The notes under the pieces are model-generated. The model had not been told where the DNA came from, ran no database searches, and saw only the letters and a list, made by a program, of their open reading frames with translations. From the NCBI RefSeq assembly GCF_013280595.1, contig NZ_JAAATY010000005.1:248001-312000 (forward strand): a stretch of DNA of 64,000 nt, read 5' to 3'. Source of the stretch: Kibdelosporangium persicum. GTDB taxonomy: Bacteria > Actinomycetota > Actinomycetes > Mycobacteriales > Pseudonocardiaceae. Of the stretch, positions 56,536 to 64,000 are shown in pieces; the first letter of the stretch is position 1; each line of letters begins with the position of its first letter. Both the position numbers and the translations under genes were made by a program.

Positions 56536-58297
56536 ACTGCCGATGGGCGGCCATCCGCACCGGCGAGTTGGCCACACCGTAGCCCGCGTAGCCGTCGATG
56601 CGTTGCACCACCTCGAAGAACATCCGCGACCCCACCATGTGCGTGTAGAAGTGGAGAAACTCGCCGTGCTCGTCGCGGTCGTAGAGCACCGAGTACTCGC
56701 GTAGAGACGCCAACCGCCCGGCCGGGAGATCGAACCGCGCGGCGAGATCGTCGTAGTAGTTGCCCGGAATGTCCAGCAGTCGCGCACCGAGTTCCCGCAT
56801 CGCCTTGGCGCTGGCCACGACGTCGTCGGAGGTGAACGCGATGTGTTGCGGCTCGCGGACAGCAGGCGCCCAGTCGCCACGCCGCAGGGCCGCCACGTTG
56901 AGCGCGATGCGGATTCTGCGCCCGGCGTCAGCCGACGACCGGCTGCGGATCAGGCCGAACGGTGCCGCGAACTCCGTTTCCGGCTCCGCTTCCAACCCCA
57001 GTGCCGCGCGGTAGAACAACGCGATCTGGTCGAAGTCGTCGAACGGCGCGGTCAGCGAGACGTGGTCGATTCCGGTGATGCCGCAGGTGGTCACCAGCGC
57101 AGGGTCCGGCGGCGTGAAATCCGCCATCCAGTCGCCTTCCGGGCGGCAGAAGACAATGCCGACGCCGTCGGGCGCTCGCACCGCGGGGTCGTCGTAGTCC
57201 AGATCGGACAGAGCCGGAGCCAGCAACCGCTTCGCGCGCCGGGCGGCGGCGTGTGGATCGGGTGTCGCCACGCCCAACGCGCCGATCCGCACATCGGCGT
57301 CGGACCGCACCACGATCCGGGCGTCTCCCTGCTGCCACAGGTGAGCCGGACGGGACTCGTGTTGTCCGATGTAGACGAACCCGAGCGCGGCAAGAACCTC
57401 GGCCGGGTCCGGCGCGGTCAGTTCCACGAAGGCGTAGCCATCCGAAGGCGGAACGACCGGCAATCCGGCGACACGCATCCGCTCAGGTCCCCTGCGGGCG
57501 GTCGCTTCCCGCAGGACGAGCAACGACCGCATGGCGTCGACGGCGGTGTGCACGGGGTCCGATTGCCGGAAGACGTCGTTGAACACCTCCAGCGACAGCG
57601 GCCCGGCGTATCCGGTCGCCGCCACCGCGCCGAGGAAGGCGCTCAGGTCGAACGCGCCCTGCCCCGGGAACAGCCGGTGATGCCTGCTCCACTGCAGCAC
57701 GTCCATCCGCAGCCGCGGGGCGTCCGCCAGTTGCAGGAAGAAGATCTTCGCCCCCGGGATGACCTTGATCCCGGTGATCCCGCTTCCCCGGGACAGCACG
57801 TGGAAACTGTCCAGGCACAGCCCGAGGGACGGATGGCCCGCCTTCCGCACGATCCGCCACGAGTGCTCGTAGGTGTTCACGAACCGGCCCCACGCAAGGG
57901 CTTCGTACGCGATCCGGATGCCGCGGCCCGCGGCTCGGGACGCCAGCTCGTGGAGTTGCTCGGCGGCGAGGTCGTCATCGTCGACCGCGTCCGGGGACAC
58001 GGACGAACAGACGAGCATGGTGTCCGCGCCCAGCTGTTCCATCACGTCGAACTTGCGCCCGGCCCGGCGCAGGTTCGCCGCGAACACGTCCGGCGGCACC
58101 GCCTCCAGGTCGCGGAACGGCTGGTACAGGTCGATCGACAGGCCCAGATCGGCGCACCGCCGCCGGATCTCCCGGGGTGTCCACGGCGAGACCACCAAGT
58201 CGTTCTCGAAGATCTCCACGCCGTGGAAACCCGCGCCCGAGGCGGCGGCCAGTTTGTCGTCGAGCGTGCCGGACAGGCACACCGTGGCGATGTCCAT
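56516..58297 (-). CDS. 3-dehydroshikimate dehydratase fused to an HPPD-like VOC domain (QuiC type)
   Basis: 593 residues from ATG 58297 (GGAAG upstream; an ATG at 58318 is possible but lacks an SD). N-terminal TIM barrel (about 1-280): MDIATVCLSGTLDDKLAAAS, GVEIFENDLVVSPWTPREIR, with metal ligands expected in IAYEALAWGRF, LCLDSFHVLSRGSG and PLSLEVFNDVFRQSDP. C-terminal 4-hydroxyphenylpyruvate-dioxygenase-like half (about 290-593): TGIDHVSLTAPFDDFDQIAL, HIAFTSDDVVASA and FLHFYTHMVGSRMFFEVVQR. The first half dehydrates 3-dehydroshikimate to protocatechuate; the second resembles that of QuiC1 and its role is unclear. Divergent from tetR with an operator 30 bp upstream. Confidence 0.92.
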   Translation of the reverse strand: MDIATVCLSGTLDDKLAAASGAGFHGVEIFENDLVVSPWTPREIRRRCADLGLSIDLYQPFRDLEAVPPDVFAANLRRAGRKFDVMEQLGADTMLVCSSVSPDAVDDDDLAAEQLHELASRAAGRGIRIAYEALAWGRFVNTYEHSWRIVRKAGHPSLGLCLDSFHVLSRGSGITGIKVIPGAKIFFLQLADAPRLRMDVLQWSRHHRLFPGQGAFDLSAFLGAVAATGYAGPLSLEVFNDVFRQSDPVHTAVDAMRSLLVLREATARRGPERMRVAGLPVVPPSDGYAFVELTAPDPAEVLAALGFVYIGQHESRPAHLWQQGDARIVVRSDADVRIGALGVATPDPHAAARRAKRLLAPALSDLDYDDPAVRAPDGVGIVFCRPEGDWMADFTPPDPALVTTCGITGIDHVSLTAPFDDFDQIALFYRAALGLEAEPETEFAAPFGLIRSRSSADAGRRIRIALNVAALRRGDWAPAVREPQHIAFTSDDVVASAKAMRELGARLLDIPGNYYDDLAARFDLPAGRLASLREYSVLYDRDEHGEFLHFYTHMVGSRMFFEVVQRIDGYAGYGVANSPVRMAAHRQFRLSHE

Positions 58298-58326
58298 CCG
58301 GACTTCCGGACCGTCCATGGCAAATG

Positions 58327-58342
58327 AACGTACCAGATAGTT
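58327..58342. promoter_or_regulatory. Shikimate-regulon palindrome, site 2 (dehydratase / tetR)
   Basis: Read on the minus strand this is AACTATCTGGTACGTT, one base off the CTAG centre. It lies 30 bp upstream of the dehydratase ATG and 117 bp upstream of tetR, so one site could serve both. Confidence 0.72.
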
Positions 58343-58458
58343 AATAGTTCGGCCGGTCGATCACGTCGTCCGGATTCGGAGCCGACCACGACGTGCGCAC
58401 GGGCCATCAGCCCCGACTACAGTGAACAGACCCGATCATCACCACGAAAGGCGAGTCG

Positions 58459-59091
58459 TTGGCCGCACCGGACCGCGGCCGGGATCCCGACCGGACCCGC
58501 GCCGACATCCTCGACGTCGCGACCGCCGAATTCGCCGACAAGGGCTACACGGGTGCCCGGGTGGACGAGATCGCCGCACGGATGAGCACCACCAAGCGGA
58601 TGATCTACTACTACTTCGGCAACAAGGAACAGCTGTACATCGCGGTGCTGGAGCGCGCGTACACCGGCATCCGGACCATCGAACAGGGCCTGGACGTCGA
58701 GCACCTCGACCCGGTGGACGCCATCCGGCAACTGGCCGGGCTCACGTTCGACCACCACGAGTCGCATCCGGACTTCGTCCGGCTGGTCAGCATCGAGAAC
58801 ATCCACCGCGCCGCGCACATCACCCGGTCCTCGGTGCTGTCCGGGCTCGCCGATCCGGCCTTGGACGTTCTGACCACGATCCTCGAACGCGGGCGGGACG
58901 CGGGCGTCTTCCGTGCCGACGTGGACCCGCTCGACGTGCACATGGTGATCAGCGCCTTCTGCGTGTTCCGCACGGCCAACCGGCACACGTTCAACGCGAT
59001 CTTCAAGCGGGACATGCTCGATCCCGGGCTGCGCGAGCACTACCGCGAGATGCTGGGCGACCTGGTCCTGGCGCACGTCGCCGCCCGCTGA
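58459..59091 (+). CDS. TetR-family regulator of the shikimate/quinate cluster
   Basis: 210 residues. The start is a TTG at 58459 after AAAGG; no ATG or GTG fits. HTH: RADILDVATAEFADKGYTGA, then RVDEIAARMSTTKRMIYYYF, then GNKEQLYIAVLERAYTGIRT. The C-terminal ligand domain resembles TetR_C_33-type proteins (LTFDHHESHPDFVRLVSIEN). It sits in the middle of the cluster, divergent from the dehydratase and 103 bp before the transporter. Three AACNNNCTAGNNNGTT sites around it suggest that it controls all three structural genes, with shikimate, quinate or protocatechuate as the likely ligand. Confidence 0.9.
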   Translation: MAAPDRGRDPDRTRADILDVATAEFADKGYTGARVDEIAARMSTTKRMIYYYFGNKEQLYIAVLERAYTGIRTIEQGLDVEHLDPVDAIRQLAGLTFDHHESHPDFVRLVSIENIHRAAHITRSSVLSGLADPALDVLTTILERGRDAGVFRADVDPLDVHMVISAFCVFRTANRHTFNAIFKRDMLDPGLREHYREMLGDLVLAHVAAR

Positions 59092-59132
59092 ACCGGCCCT
59101 TGACAAGTCGCCTGGGTCACATCATCTTAATT

Positions 59133-59148
59133 AACTATCTAGTTCGTA
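59133..59148. promoter_or_regulatory. Shikimate-regulon palindrome, site 3 (before the transporter gene)
   Basis: AACTATCTAGTTCGTA matches the shared motif except for the last base, 46 bp before the transporter start. It shows that the transporter has its own controlled promoter rather than depending only on tetR read-through. Confidence 0.65.
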
Positions 59149-59194
59149 CCTACGCCCCGCTGTTCCGCAACGCCGCCTGACAGAGGAGCACGAC

Positions 59195-60511
59195 GTGACA
59201 CCACCCGCGAGTGCGCACCCGGTGGGCAAACCCAAGCAGGCCGCGGTCGCGGCCTGGATCGGCAGCGCACTGGAGTACTACGACTTCTTCATCTACGGCA
59301 CCGCCGCGGCGCTGGTGTTCAACAAGGTCTTCTTCCCCGCGTCCGATCCGGCCACCGGCACGCTGCTGGCCGTGGCCACCTTCGGGGTCGGCTACGCCGC
59401 CCGCCCGGTCGGCGCGTTCGTGCTCGGGCACATCGGCGACCGCTACGGGCGCAAGAAGGTCCTCGTCTTCACCCTGTTGCTGATGGGCGTCGCGACGTTC
59501 CTGGTCGGCTGCCTGCCCACGTACGACCAGGCAGGCGTGCTGGCACCGGTTCTGCTGGTGGTCTTACGCCTGCTGCAAGGTCTTTCCGCGGCAGGCGAGC
59601 AGGCGGGCGCGAACTCCATGACTCTCGAACACGCCCCGGCGCATCGCCGCGCGTACTACACGAGCTTCACGCTCAGCGGCACACAGGCGGGGCAGATCCT
59701 TGCCACGGCGGTGTTCCTGCCCGTCGCCGCGTTACCGGAACAAGCCCTGCTGTCGTGGGGGTGGCGGATTCCGTTCTGGGCCAGCTTCATCGTCGTGGTA
59801 GCCGGGTACGTCATCCGGCGGAAGCTGGACGAAACCCCTGTGTTCGAACGAAAAGCGGCCACGGAGGGCGTGGCCCGGCTGCCGGTCGCGGTGCTGTTCC
59901 GCGATCACTGGCGTGATGTCCTGCGTGTGGTGCTCGCCTCGATCATCGCCTCGGTCAGCACGATCTTCAGCGTCTACGCTTTGAGCTATGCGGTGAACAC
60001 GGTCCAGCTGGACCGGTCGGCGATGCTGTGGGTCGGCGTGCTCGCCAACGTCGCCGCGCTGGTGGCGCTTCCCCTGTGCGCCACCCTCGCCGACCGGATC
60101 GGCCGCAAACCGGTGTTCATCGCGGGATCGGCCGGGTGCGCCGCCCTGATGTTCGCGTACCTCGGTGCCATCTCGGCCGGGAACCACCTGTTGATCTTCG
60201 TGGTGGGCATCGTGATGTTCGGCGTGGTGTACAGCGCCACCAACGGAATCTGGCCCTCGTTCTACGGCGAGATGTTCACCACCGAGGTCCGGTTGTCCGG
60301 CATGGCGATCGGCACCCAGATCGGTTTCGCCATCGCGGGTTTCGCGCCGGCCATCGCCGCCGCGATCGACGGCGCGGGCTGGGTCCCGGTCGCTGTGTTC
60401 ACCGCGGCCCTGTGTGCCGTCAACATCGTCGCTGTCGCCAGCGGTCGCGAGACTTACCGCGTACCCACCGAGCAACTCGGTCTGCGGCCTGCCAAACAGG
60501 TTGCCGGCTGA
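59195..60511 (+). CDS. MHS-family (MFS) shikimate-type proton symporter
   Basis: 438 residues from GTG 59195 with AGAGGAG upstream. Twelve transmembrane helices. MHS signatures: AAWIGSALEYYDFFIYGTAA in TM1, the loop GHIGDRYGRKKVLVFTLLLM, RLLQGLSAAGEQAGANSMTL, the second-half loop ATLADRIGRKPVFIAGSAGC and YGEMFTTEVRLSGMAIGTQI. This subfamily carries shikimate (ShiA), citrate, proline/betaine and aromatic acids. The neighbours and the shared operator make shikimate or quinate import the best assignment. It ends at a strong hairpin. Confidence 0.9.
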   Translation: MTPPASAHPVGKPKQAAVAAWIGSALEYYDFFIYGTAAALVFNKVFFPASDPATGTLLAVATFGVGYAARPVGAFVLGHIGDRYGRKKVLVFTLLLMGVATFLVGCLPTYDQAGVLAPVLLVVLRLLQGLSAAGEQAGANSMTLEHAPAHRRAYYTSFTLSGTQAGQILATAVFLPVAALPEQALLSWGWRIPFWASFIVVVAGYVIRRKLDETPVFERKAATEGVARLPVAVLFRDHWRDVLRVVLASIIASVSTIFSVYALSYAVNTVQLDRSAMLWVGVLANVAALVALPLCATLADRIGRKPVFIAGSAGCAALMFAYLGAISAGNHLLIFVVGIVMFGVVYSATNGIWPSFYGEMFTTEVRLSGMAIGTQIGFAIAGFAPAIAAAIDGAGWVPVAVFTAALCAVNIVAVASGRETYRVPTEQLGLRPAKQVAG

Positions 60512-60516
60512 CCCGA

Positions 60517-60555
60517 GGGTTGCCGGAGCGGCTTGATCCGCCGCCCCGGCAACCC
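60517..60555. terminator. Bidirectional hairpin terminator
   Basis: GGGTTGCCGG (60517-60526) pairs perfectly with CCGGCAACCC (60546-60555); inside, GCGG and CCGC extend the stem around CTTGAT. It lies between the transporter stop and the stop of the convergent small secreted protein gene. Confidence 0.85.
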
Positions 60556-60561
60556 GCTAGT

Positions 60562-60912
60562 TCACCAGCGCAGCCCGATGTTGGACGGTCCCTGCGGGCC
60601 CAGCACGGAGGCGGACAGATAGCCCCCGGCCACATTGCTGCACACCCAGGACTGCGGAGGCGCCGAAGCACTGAAGTTCAACCGGCAAGCCACGCGGTCG
60701 CCGGAGAACACCACCCATTCGGCGCTACCGCTGCCATGCACGTCGGCGTCGACGGACAACCTTCCCCCCGGGAACCCACCCGCTTCGACACTGCACGCCG
60801 GGCCGGCGCAGTTGTTCGAGGCACCGCCTGCCGACGCCGCCAGTGGTGACATGACAAACGCTGCTGCCGCGACTGTCCCCAGCACAGCCGCGCGCTTCAC
60901 TGATCGACTCAT
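60562..60912 (-). CDS. Small secreted protein of unknown function
   Basis: 116 residues from ATG 60912 with GGGAGGG 8 bp upstream. Signal peptide: VKRAAVLGTVAAAAFVMSPL, then AASAG. The mature part is about 88 residues with four Cys (NNCAGPACSVEAG; VACRLNFS; SWVCSNVAGG), probably two disulphides, and beta-rich segments (AEWVVFSGDRVACRLNFSAS). I recognise no family; small Cys-paired exported beta proteins of this type are common in actinomycetes. It follows the cellulase gene on the same strand but a hairpin separates them. Confidence 0.75.
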   Translation of the reverse strand: MSRSVKRAAVLGTVAAAAFVMSPLAASAGGASNNCAGPACSVEAGGFPGGRLSVDADVHGSGSAEWVVFSGDRVACRLNFSASAPPQSWVCSNVAGGYLSASVLGPQGPSNIGLRW

Positions 60913-60986
60913 CGAATCCCTCCCTGTTCGAAACCTCGAACCGATCCTGCCGAAGACCGGCTTCACTTCGGCAACAGCGTGGTTTC

Positions 60987-61036
60987 CCCTCGTGAGTGTT
61001 TATCGGCGTTCTAACACGGACAAACACTCACGAGGG
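60987..61036. terminator. Hairpin after the GH9 gene, dispersed repeat (copy 2)
   Basis: CCCTCGTGAGTGTTT (60987-61001) pairs perfectly with AAACACTCACGAGGG (61022-61036). The stem continues inward to 61010/61013 with three mismatches. It shares CTCGTGAGTG-TTAT and the overall design with 11996-12041 and lies 72 bp after the cellulase stop. Confidence 0.82.
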
Positions 61037-61107
61037 TTTACCTGCGGGAGGGGTTGGTTGGGCAGACCCCGCACCGTCGTACGGGGCCCGCCCGGTCTGG
61101 GAGGAAT

Positions 61108-63327
61108 CTACTCGTGCCGGCGCTCGGCCTGTTCGGCCGCGAACGCGGCCACCCAGGCCAGTGCCGAGTTCCAGTTGATGGTGACCTCGTTGGTCGCCCA
61201 GGAACCGATGTCGTCGATGTAGCACATCGCGTCGGCGCATCCCTTGAGCTTGTCCTGCGCCACCGGGTCCTGGATGTACGAGTTCGGTCCACCGGCGAGT
61301 GATCCGGCGGGCGGGTTCGGCAGCGCGGCATCCATCTGGTGCGCCCAGAACCGGTGGTGCTGGTTGTGCGCGTCCCGTTCGCCGTACCCGGTGATGTACG
61401 AGATGTTCAACGGGTTGCGGCCGAGGATGTAGTCCAGGCCGGTGAACACGGCGTCGCGATACGCGGTCCTCCGAGTCAGGTCGTAAGCCGTGGCCAGGAC
61501 GACAAGGTTGTTCAGCACCTGGCTGTTGGATCCCCAGACGTACTTCCCTTCGGGCGGGGCGTACGCCAGGCCGTAAGCCTGGCTCCGTGCCGTGGCGAGG
61601 TACTTGTCGGCACCGGCGATGACCGATTGACGTACCCGCGCACGATCCGGGAGTCCATTCGGGACGGTCGCCAGGTCGAGCCGGCCCAACGCCGCGACCG
61701 ACTGCCAGGAGAAGCCGTCGGCGGTGAAGACGTCCGCGGTGTGCACCGGGGACGAAAGCACGGCGTCGCGATACTCCACGCCCTTCGTCGTCAGGTACAA
61801 CTCGGCCGCGGCCCAGTAGAACTCGTCGTTCACGTTGGTGTCGTCGTACGCGCCGCCACCTGTCGCGTCCGAAGGAGACGCATAGATCGCGGGGTTCGCT
61901 TTGGCGGCGGCCCATGCCTGACGCGCCGCGGTCAGGCACCTGGCGGCGAACTTCCGGTCGTAGCGGCTGAACAACCGGGCGCACTGGGCGGCGGTCGCGG
62001 CGAGGTTCAGCGTGGCCGCCGTGGACACCGGATGCAGCTCGCGGAGTTTCGGATCCAGGTGCGGCGGCAGCGGCAGACCGGTCCACTCGTTGTCGTGGAT
62101 CTTGTGGTGTGCCATGCCCGCGTACGGCTTGCCCGCCGGAACCTGCATGCGCAGCAGGAACTCCAGTTCCCATCGGGCTTCGTCGAGGATGTCCGGCACA
62201 CCGTTGGCGCGCTCCGGGATGCGCAGGTTGCCGTCACCGAACGCCCGCGGGGACCGTTCGAACTCGCTCATCAACTGCGCGACCGAGATGCCGCCGTTCA
62301 CCACGTACTTGCCGTGGTCGCCCGCGTCGTACCAACCGCCGCGGACATCCAGCCGGTAGTCACAAACACCTGGCTGGCAGGCGACGTTCGTGTCGCCCTG
62401 GTTCGGCGGGACGTCCAGGTGCCCGGCCGGGCGTGCGTACCGCGCTCCGACCAGCGACTCCTCGATCGGGGTTCCGCTTCGCTGGTGGTAGAAGAAGGCC
62501 AGGGAGTCGGTCTTCAGCCGTTGGTAGAACTCTCCCCCGATGTCGAAGGGAACGCTCGTCTCGCCGTCCGCGCTGAGCGTGTAGCCCTTGCCCGGGGCGG
62601 CCCGGCTGAAGTCGATCGTGTGCGTGTTCTGGCGTGAGGTCGGATCGATCCCTCGCGGCTTGGAGTTCCCGCTCGCCGCGACAGTGCCGTCCGGGCGGGA
62701 CAGCCGCCACGCGACCGGCTCCGTCGCCGTGGTGACGAGGGTCGCGTGCTTCGCCGAACTGGGCAGATAGCCGGTCTGGTTGACCCTGACCCGTGGTCCG
62801 GTATCCGGAATGTACGGCGGCGGCTCCGAACCGCCGGCCAACGACACGTCGTCCACGCAGAAATCAAAGGAATCGGCGTTACCGCCGATCTGGAACGCCA
62901 CCTGCGCCTTGGCCGTGGTCACCGTGGAGGTGAACTCGTACTCCTGCCTGGTCGCCGACGAGGTGAGCGGAACCTGTTGGGACAGTTCGGCGGTGTACGG
63001 CGGGTCGGCCAGCTGGACGTTGGCCCGGACAGTGGCCGAAGTGGACGCCGACGCGGTGAACGCGAACTTGTACGACTGCCCGGCCTCCAGGTCGATCTCG
63101 TTCTGGCCGATGATCGCGTCCCATGGGTTGACCGTCCCGCCCGGGACGGTGGCGCATAACCTGCCGTCGACGACCGCGCCGGGCGCGTTGCTCGTCCACC
63201 ACCATGGCGCCGTACCCGCGTCAAAGCCGCCGTTGGTGACCTGTTCGGCCGGCTCGGCGGTCGCCGCGGCCGGTGTCGTCAGCGCCAGCGACATGCCCAG
63301 CAACCCGATGAACGTCTTGCGCCACAT
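61108..63327 (-). CDS. Secreted GH9 cellulase (endo/exoglucanase) with CBM4/9-like and Ig-like domains
   Basis: 739 residues from ATG 63327 (AAAGGA upstream; the frame to 63405 crosses the CebR box and is not coding). Signal peptide about 1-24. A CBM4/9-like domain (about 26-165: [38 protein letters not shown]), then a CelD_N Ig-like module (about 175-260: [20 protein letters not shown]), then GH9 (about 275-735). Catalytic bases lie in [20 protein letters not shown], the loop Arg/His in [10 protein letters not shown] and the acid Glu in [20 protein letters not shown]. It cleaves beta-1,4-glucan outside the cell. A perfect CebR box precedes it. Confidence 0.94.
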   Translation of the reverse strand: MWRKTFIGLLGMSLALTTPAAATAEPAEQVTNGGFDAGTAPWWWTSNAPGAVVDGRLCATVPGGTVNPWDAIIGQNEIDLEAGQSYKFAFTASASTSATVRANVQLADPPYTAELSQQVPLTSSATRQEYEFTSTVTTAKAQVAFQIGGNADSFDFCVDDVSLAGGSEPPPYIPDTGPRVRVNQTGYLPSSAKHATLVTTATEPVAWRLSRPDGTVAASGNSKPRGIDPTSRQNTHTIDFSRAAPGKGYTLSADGETSVPFDIGGEFYQRLKTDSLAFFYHQRSGTPIEESLVGARYARPAGHLDVPPNQGDTNVACQPGVCDYRLDVRGGWYDAGDHGKYVVNGGISVAQLMSEFERSPRAFGDGNLRIPERANGVPDILDEARWELEFLLRMQVPAGKPYAGMAHHKIHDNEWTGLPLPPHLDPKLRELHPVSTAATLNLAATAAQCARLFSRYDRKFAARCLTAARQAWAAAKANPAIYASPSDATGGGAYDDTNVNDEFYWAAAELYLTTKGVEYRDAVLSSPVHTADVFTADGFSWQSVAALGRLDLATVPNGLPDRARVRQSVIAGADKYLATARSQAYGLAYAPPEGKYVWGSNSQVLNNLVVLATAYDLTRRTAYRDAVFTGLDYILGRNPLNISYITGYGERDAHNQHHRFWAHQMDAALPNPPAGSLAGGPNSYIQDPVAQDKLKGCADAMCYIDDIGSWATNEVTINWNSALAWVAAFAAEQAERRHE

Positions 63328-63360
63328 CTGCCGTCCTTTCGCAGGGGAGTACGCAGATTC

Positions 63361-63374
63361 TGGGAGCGCTCCCA
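63361..63374. promoter_or_regulatory. CebR box
   Basis: TGGGAGCGCTCCCA is a perfect 14-bp palindrome identical to the known binding site of CebR, the cellobiose-responsive LacI-type repressor of cellulose genes in Streptomyces. It lies 34 bp upstream of the cellulase ATG. CebR itself is not in the window. Confidence 0.92.
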
Positions 63375-63467
63375 GTCTGGCCTCCGCCTGCCCGGCCGTC
63401 AACAACCGATTCGGGAGAGGTCCCGGGCGGGCGGGGCACGCTGAGGCGGAACCCGTTAGGAGAGATC

Positions 63468-63854
63468 ATGATCGGACCCATGCCGCCACCGCCGGACCCG
63501 GCCGGCGATCAGGTTCCCGCGCCCGGCGCCATCAAGGCGGCGTCGACATTGTGGATCATCACGGGAGTTCTCGTGACCTTCGCGTACGGCTACGCGGCGT
63601 TCCGCGCTTACGGCGCGGGCGACGATCGTCTTGCCGCACTGGCCGCGGTGTTCACGGTCGTCGGCCTTGTCCTGTGGCGCTTCGGCAGAGCGCTTCGCTA
63701 CGGCCGGGACCACCGCAGGGCGTTGATGGTCTGTGGCGCACTGGTCTCCATCGCGATCATTCCGCTGATTCTCGTCATCCCCGCGATGGTGTTGCAGTAC
63801 CAGCAGACCGGCAACCACTGGTTCGCCCTGCCACCGGCCGGTTCCCAGGCGTGA
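63468..63854 (+). CDS. Small membrane protein of unknown function
   Basis: 128 residues from ATG 63468 with AGGAGAG upstream. A Pro-rich N-terminus (MIGPMPPPPDPAGD) leads to three or four hydrophobic segments: TLWIITGVLVTFAYGYAAFR, LAALAAVFTVVGLVLWRFGR and LMVCGALVSIAIIPLILVIP. No family recognised; similar short proline-headed membrane proteins are frequent in actinomycetes. It is divergent from the cellulase, with 140 bp between starts, so the CebR box might also affect it. Confidence 0.75.
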   Translation: MIGPMPPPPDPAGDQVPAPGAIKAASTLWIITGVLVTFAYGYAAFRAYGAGDDRLAALAAVFTVVGLVLWRFGRALRYGRDHRRALMVCGALVSIAIIPLILVIPAMVLQYQQTGNHWFALPPAGSQA

Positions 63855-63951
63855 CCCGCGAGCACTACCCCTTGTGGACAGCGTTTCCCGGCTCGCGGCA
63901 GATGCCCGGCATACAGCGCCGAAATCCGCTCGATAACCACCGCCTTGACTG

Positions 63952-63985
63952 TTGACTCTGTCAAGCATTAGCTTGACTATGTCAA
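63952..63985. promoter_or_regulatory. Two tandem TTGACTnTGTCAA palindromes at the right edge
   Basis: TTGACTCTGTCAA (63952-63964) and TTGACTATGTCAA (63973-63985) are 21 bp apart, two helical turns. GGGAGGG at 63992-63998 looks like a ribosome binding site for a rightward gene starting at or just beyond the window end. TTGACnnnGTCAA repeats are typical operators of MarR-type regulators; the 97 bases before them hold nothing recognisable. Confidence 0.6.
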
Positions 63986-64000
63986 CGACTTGGGAGGGCG

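Overview
The window looks like chromosomal DNA from a high-GC filamentous actinomycete, most likely of the Pseudonocardiales (Amycolatopsis/Kibdelosporangium/Lentzea type). This is inferred from strong G/C third-position bias, frequent GTG starts, a mycobacterial-length DnaE1, a large LAL-type LuxR regulator, a type VII-secretion (EspC/WXG) toxin operon, a perfect CebR box before a cellulase, and IclR-controlled glycerol genes. No tRNA, rRNA, CRISPR array, phage, integrase or transposase was seen. The first gene is cut by the left edge. At the right edge an operator and a ribosome binding site point to a gene just outside.

Layout. 1-12 kb: a secreted propeller-like protein (partial), a broken ester cyclase, an FAD oxidoreductase, a membrane PLD-like protein, aspartate aminotransferase, dnaE1, a LysR/berberine-bridge-type oxidase pair and an orphan GAF histidine kinase with a degenerate ATPase. 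12-22 kb: mostly exported proteins (inhibitory serpin lipoprotein, cyclophilin, 5'-nucleotidase, trypsin-like protease, SGNH hydrolase), plus MarR, a methyltransferase, an arginase-fold protein, AlaX and a divergent ClpS with an unknown partner. 22-29 kb: an SDR pseudo-enzyme, a LAL regulator, an ArsR-AHSA1-AHSA1 operon and a divergent NRAMP-like transporter with a small coupled membrane protein, followed by two facing arrays of a 22-bp repeat. 29-36 kb: the glycerol locus, with glpF-glpK-glpD on one strand and, divergently, iclR plus a second glycerol kinase fused to a hemerythrin-like domain. 36-41 kb: LysR/nitroreductase, a ThuA-DUF1080-F5/8C glycan enzyme, MerR/EthD, and an 83-bp hairpin repeat in two copies. 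41-46 kb: a type VII-linked RHS toxin operon (EspC-like, WXG-like, RHS-LHH nuclease, SMI1 immunity), bordered by a decayed copy of the aroF 3' end on one side and intact aroF on the other. 46-53 kb: aroF with an aromatic leader peptide and an SD-sequestering hairpin, then a eukaryote-like single-chain acyl-CoA carboxylase of 1829 residues. 53-60 kb: DUF1232, a STAS protein, an alpha/beta hydrolase with a CGNR regulator, and a shikimate/quinate catabolic cluster (dehydrogenase, 3-dehydroshikimate dehydratase, TetR, MHS transporter) sharing one palindrome. 60-64 kb: a small secreted protein, a CebR-boxed GH9 cellulase and a small membrane protein.

Several units read as self-contained circuits: the glp regulon with paired IclR operators; the shikimate regulon with one TetR-type operator at three promoters; the aroF attenuator; and the toxin-immunity operon with ATGA overlaps at both ends. 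Perfect-stem hairpins sit between many convergent pairs. One of them is shared, with variation, by two distant loci, so it is probably a dispersed repeat of this genome.
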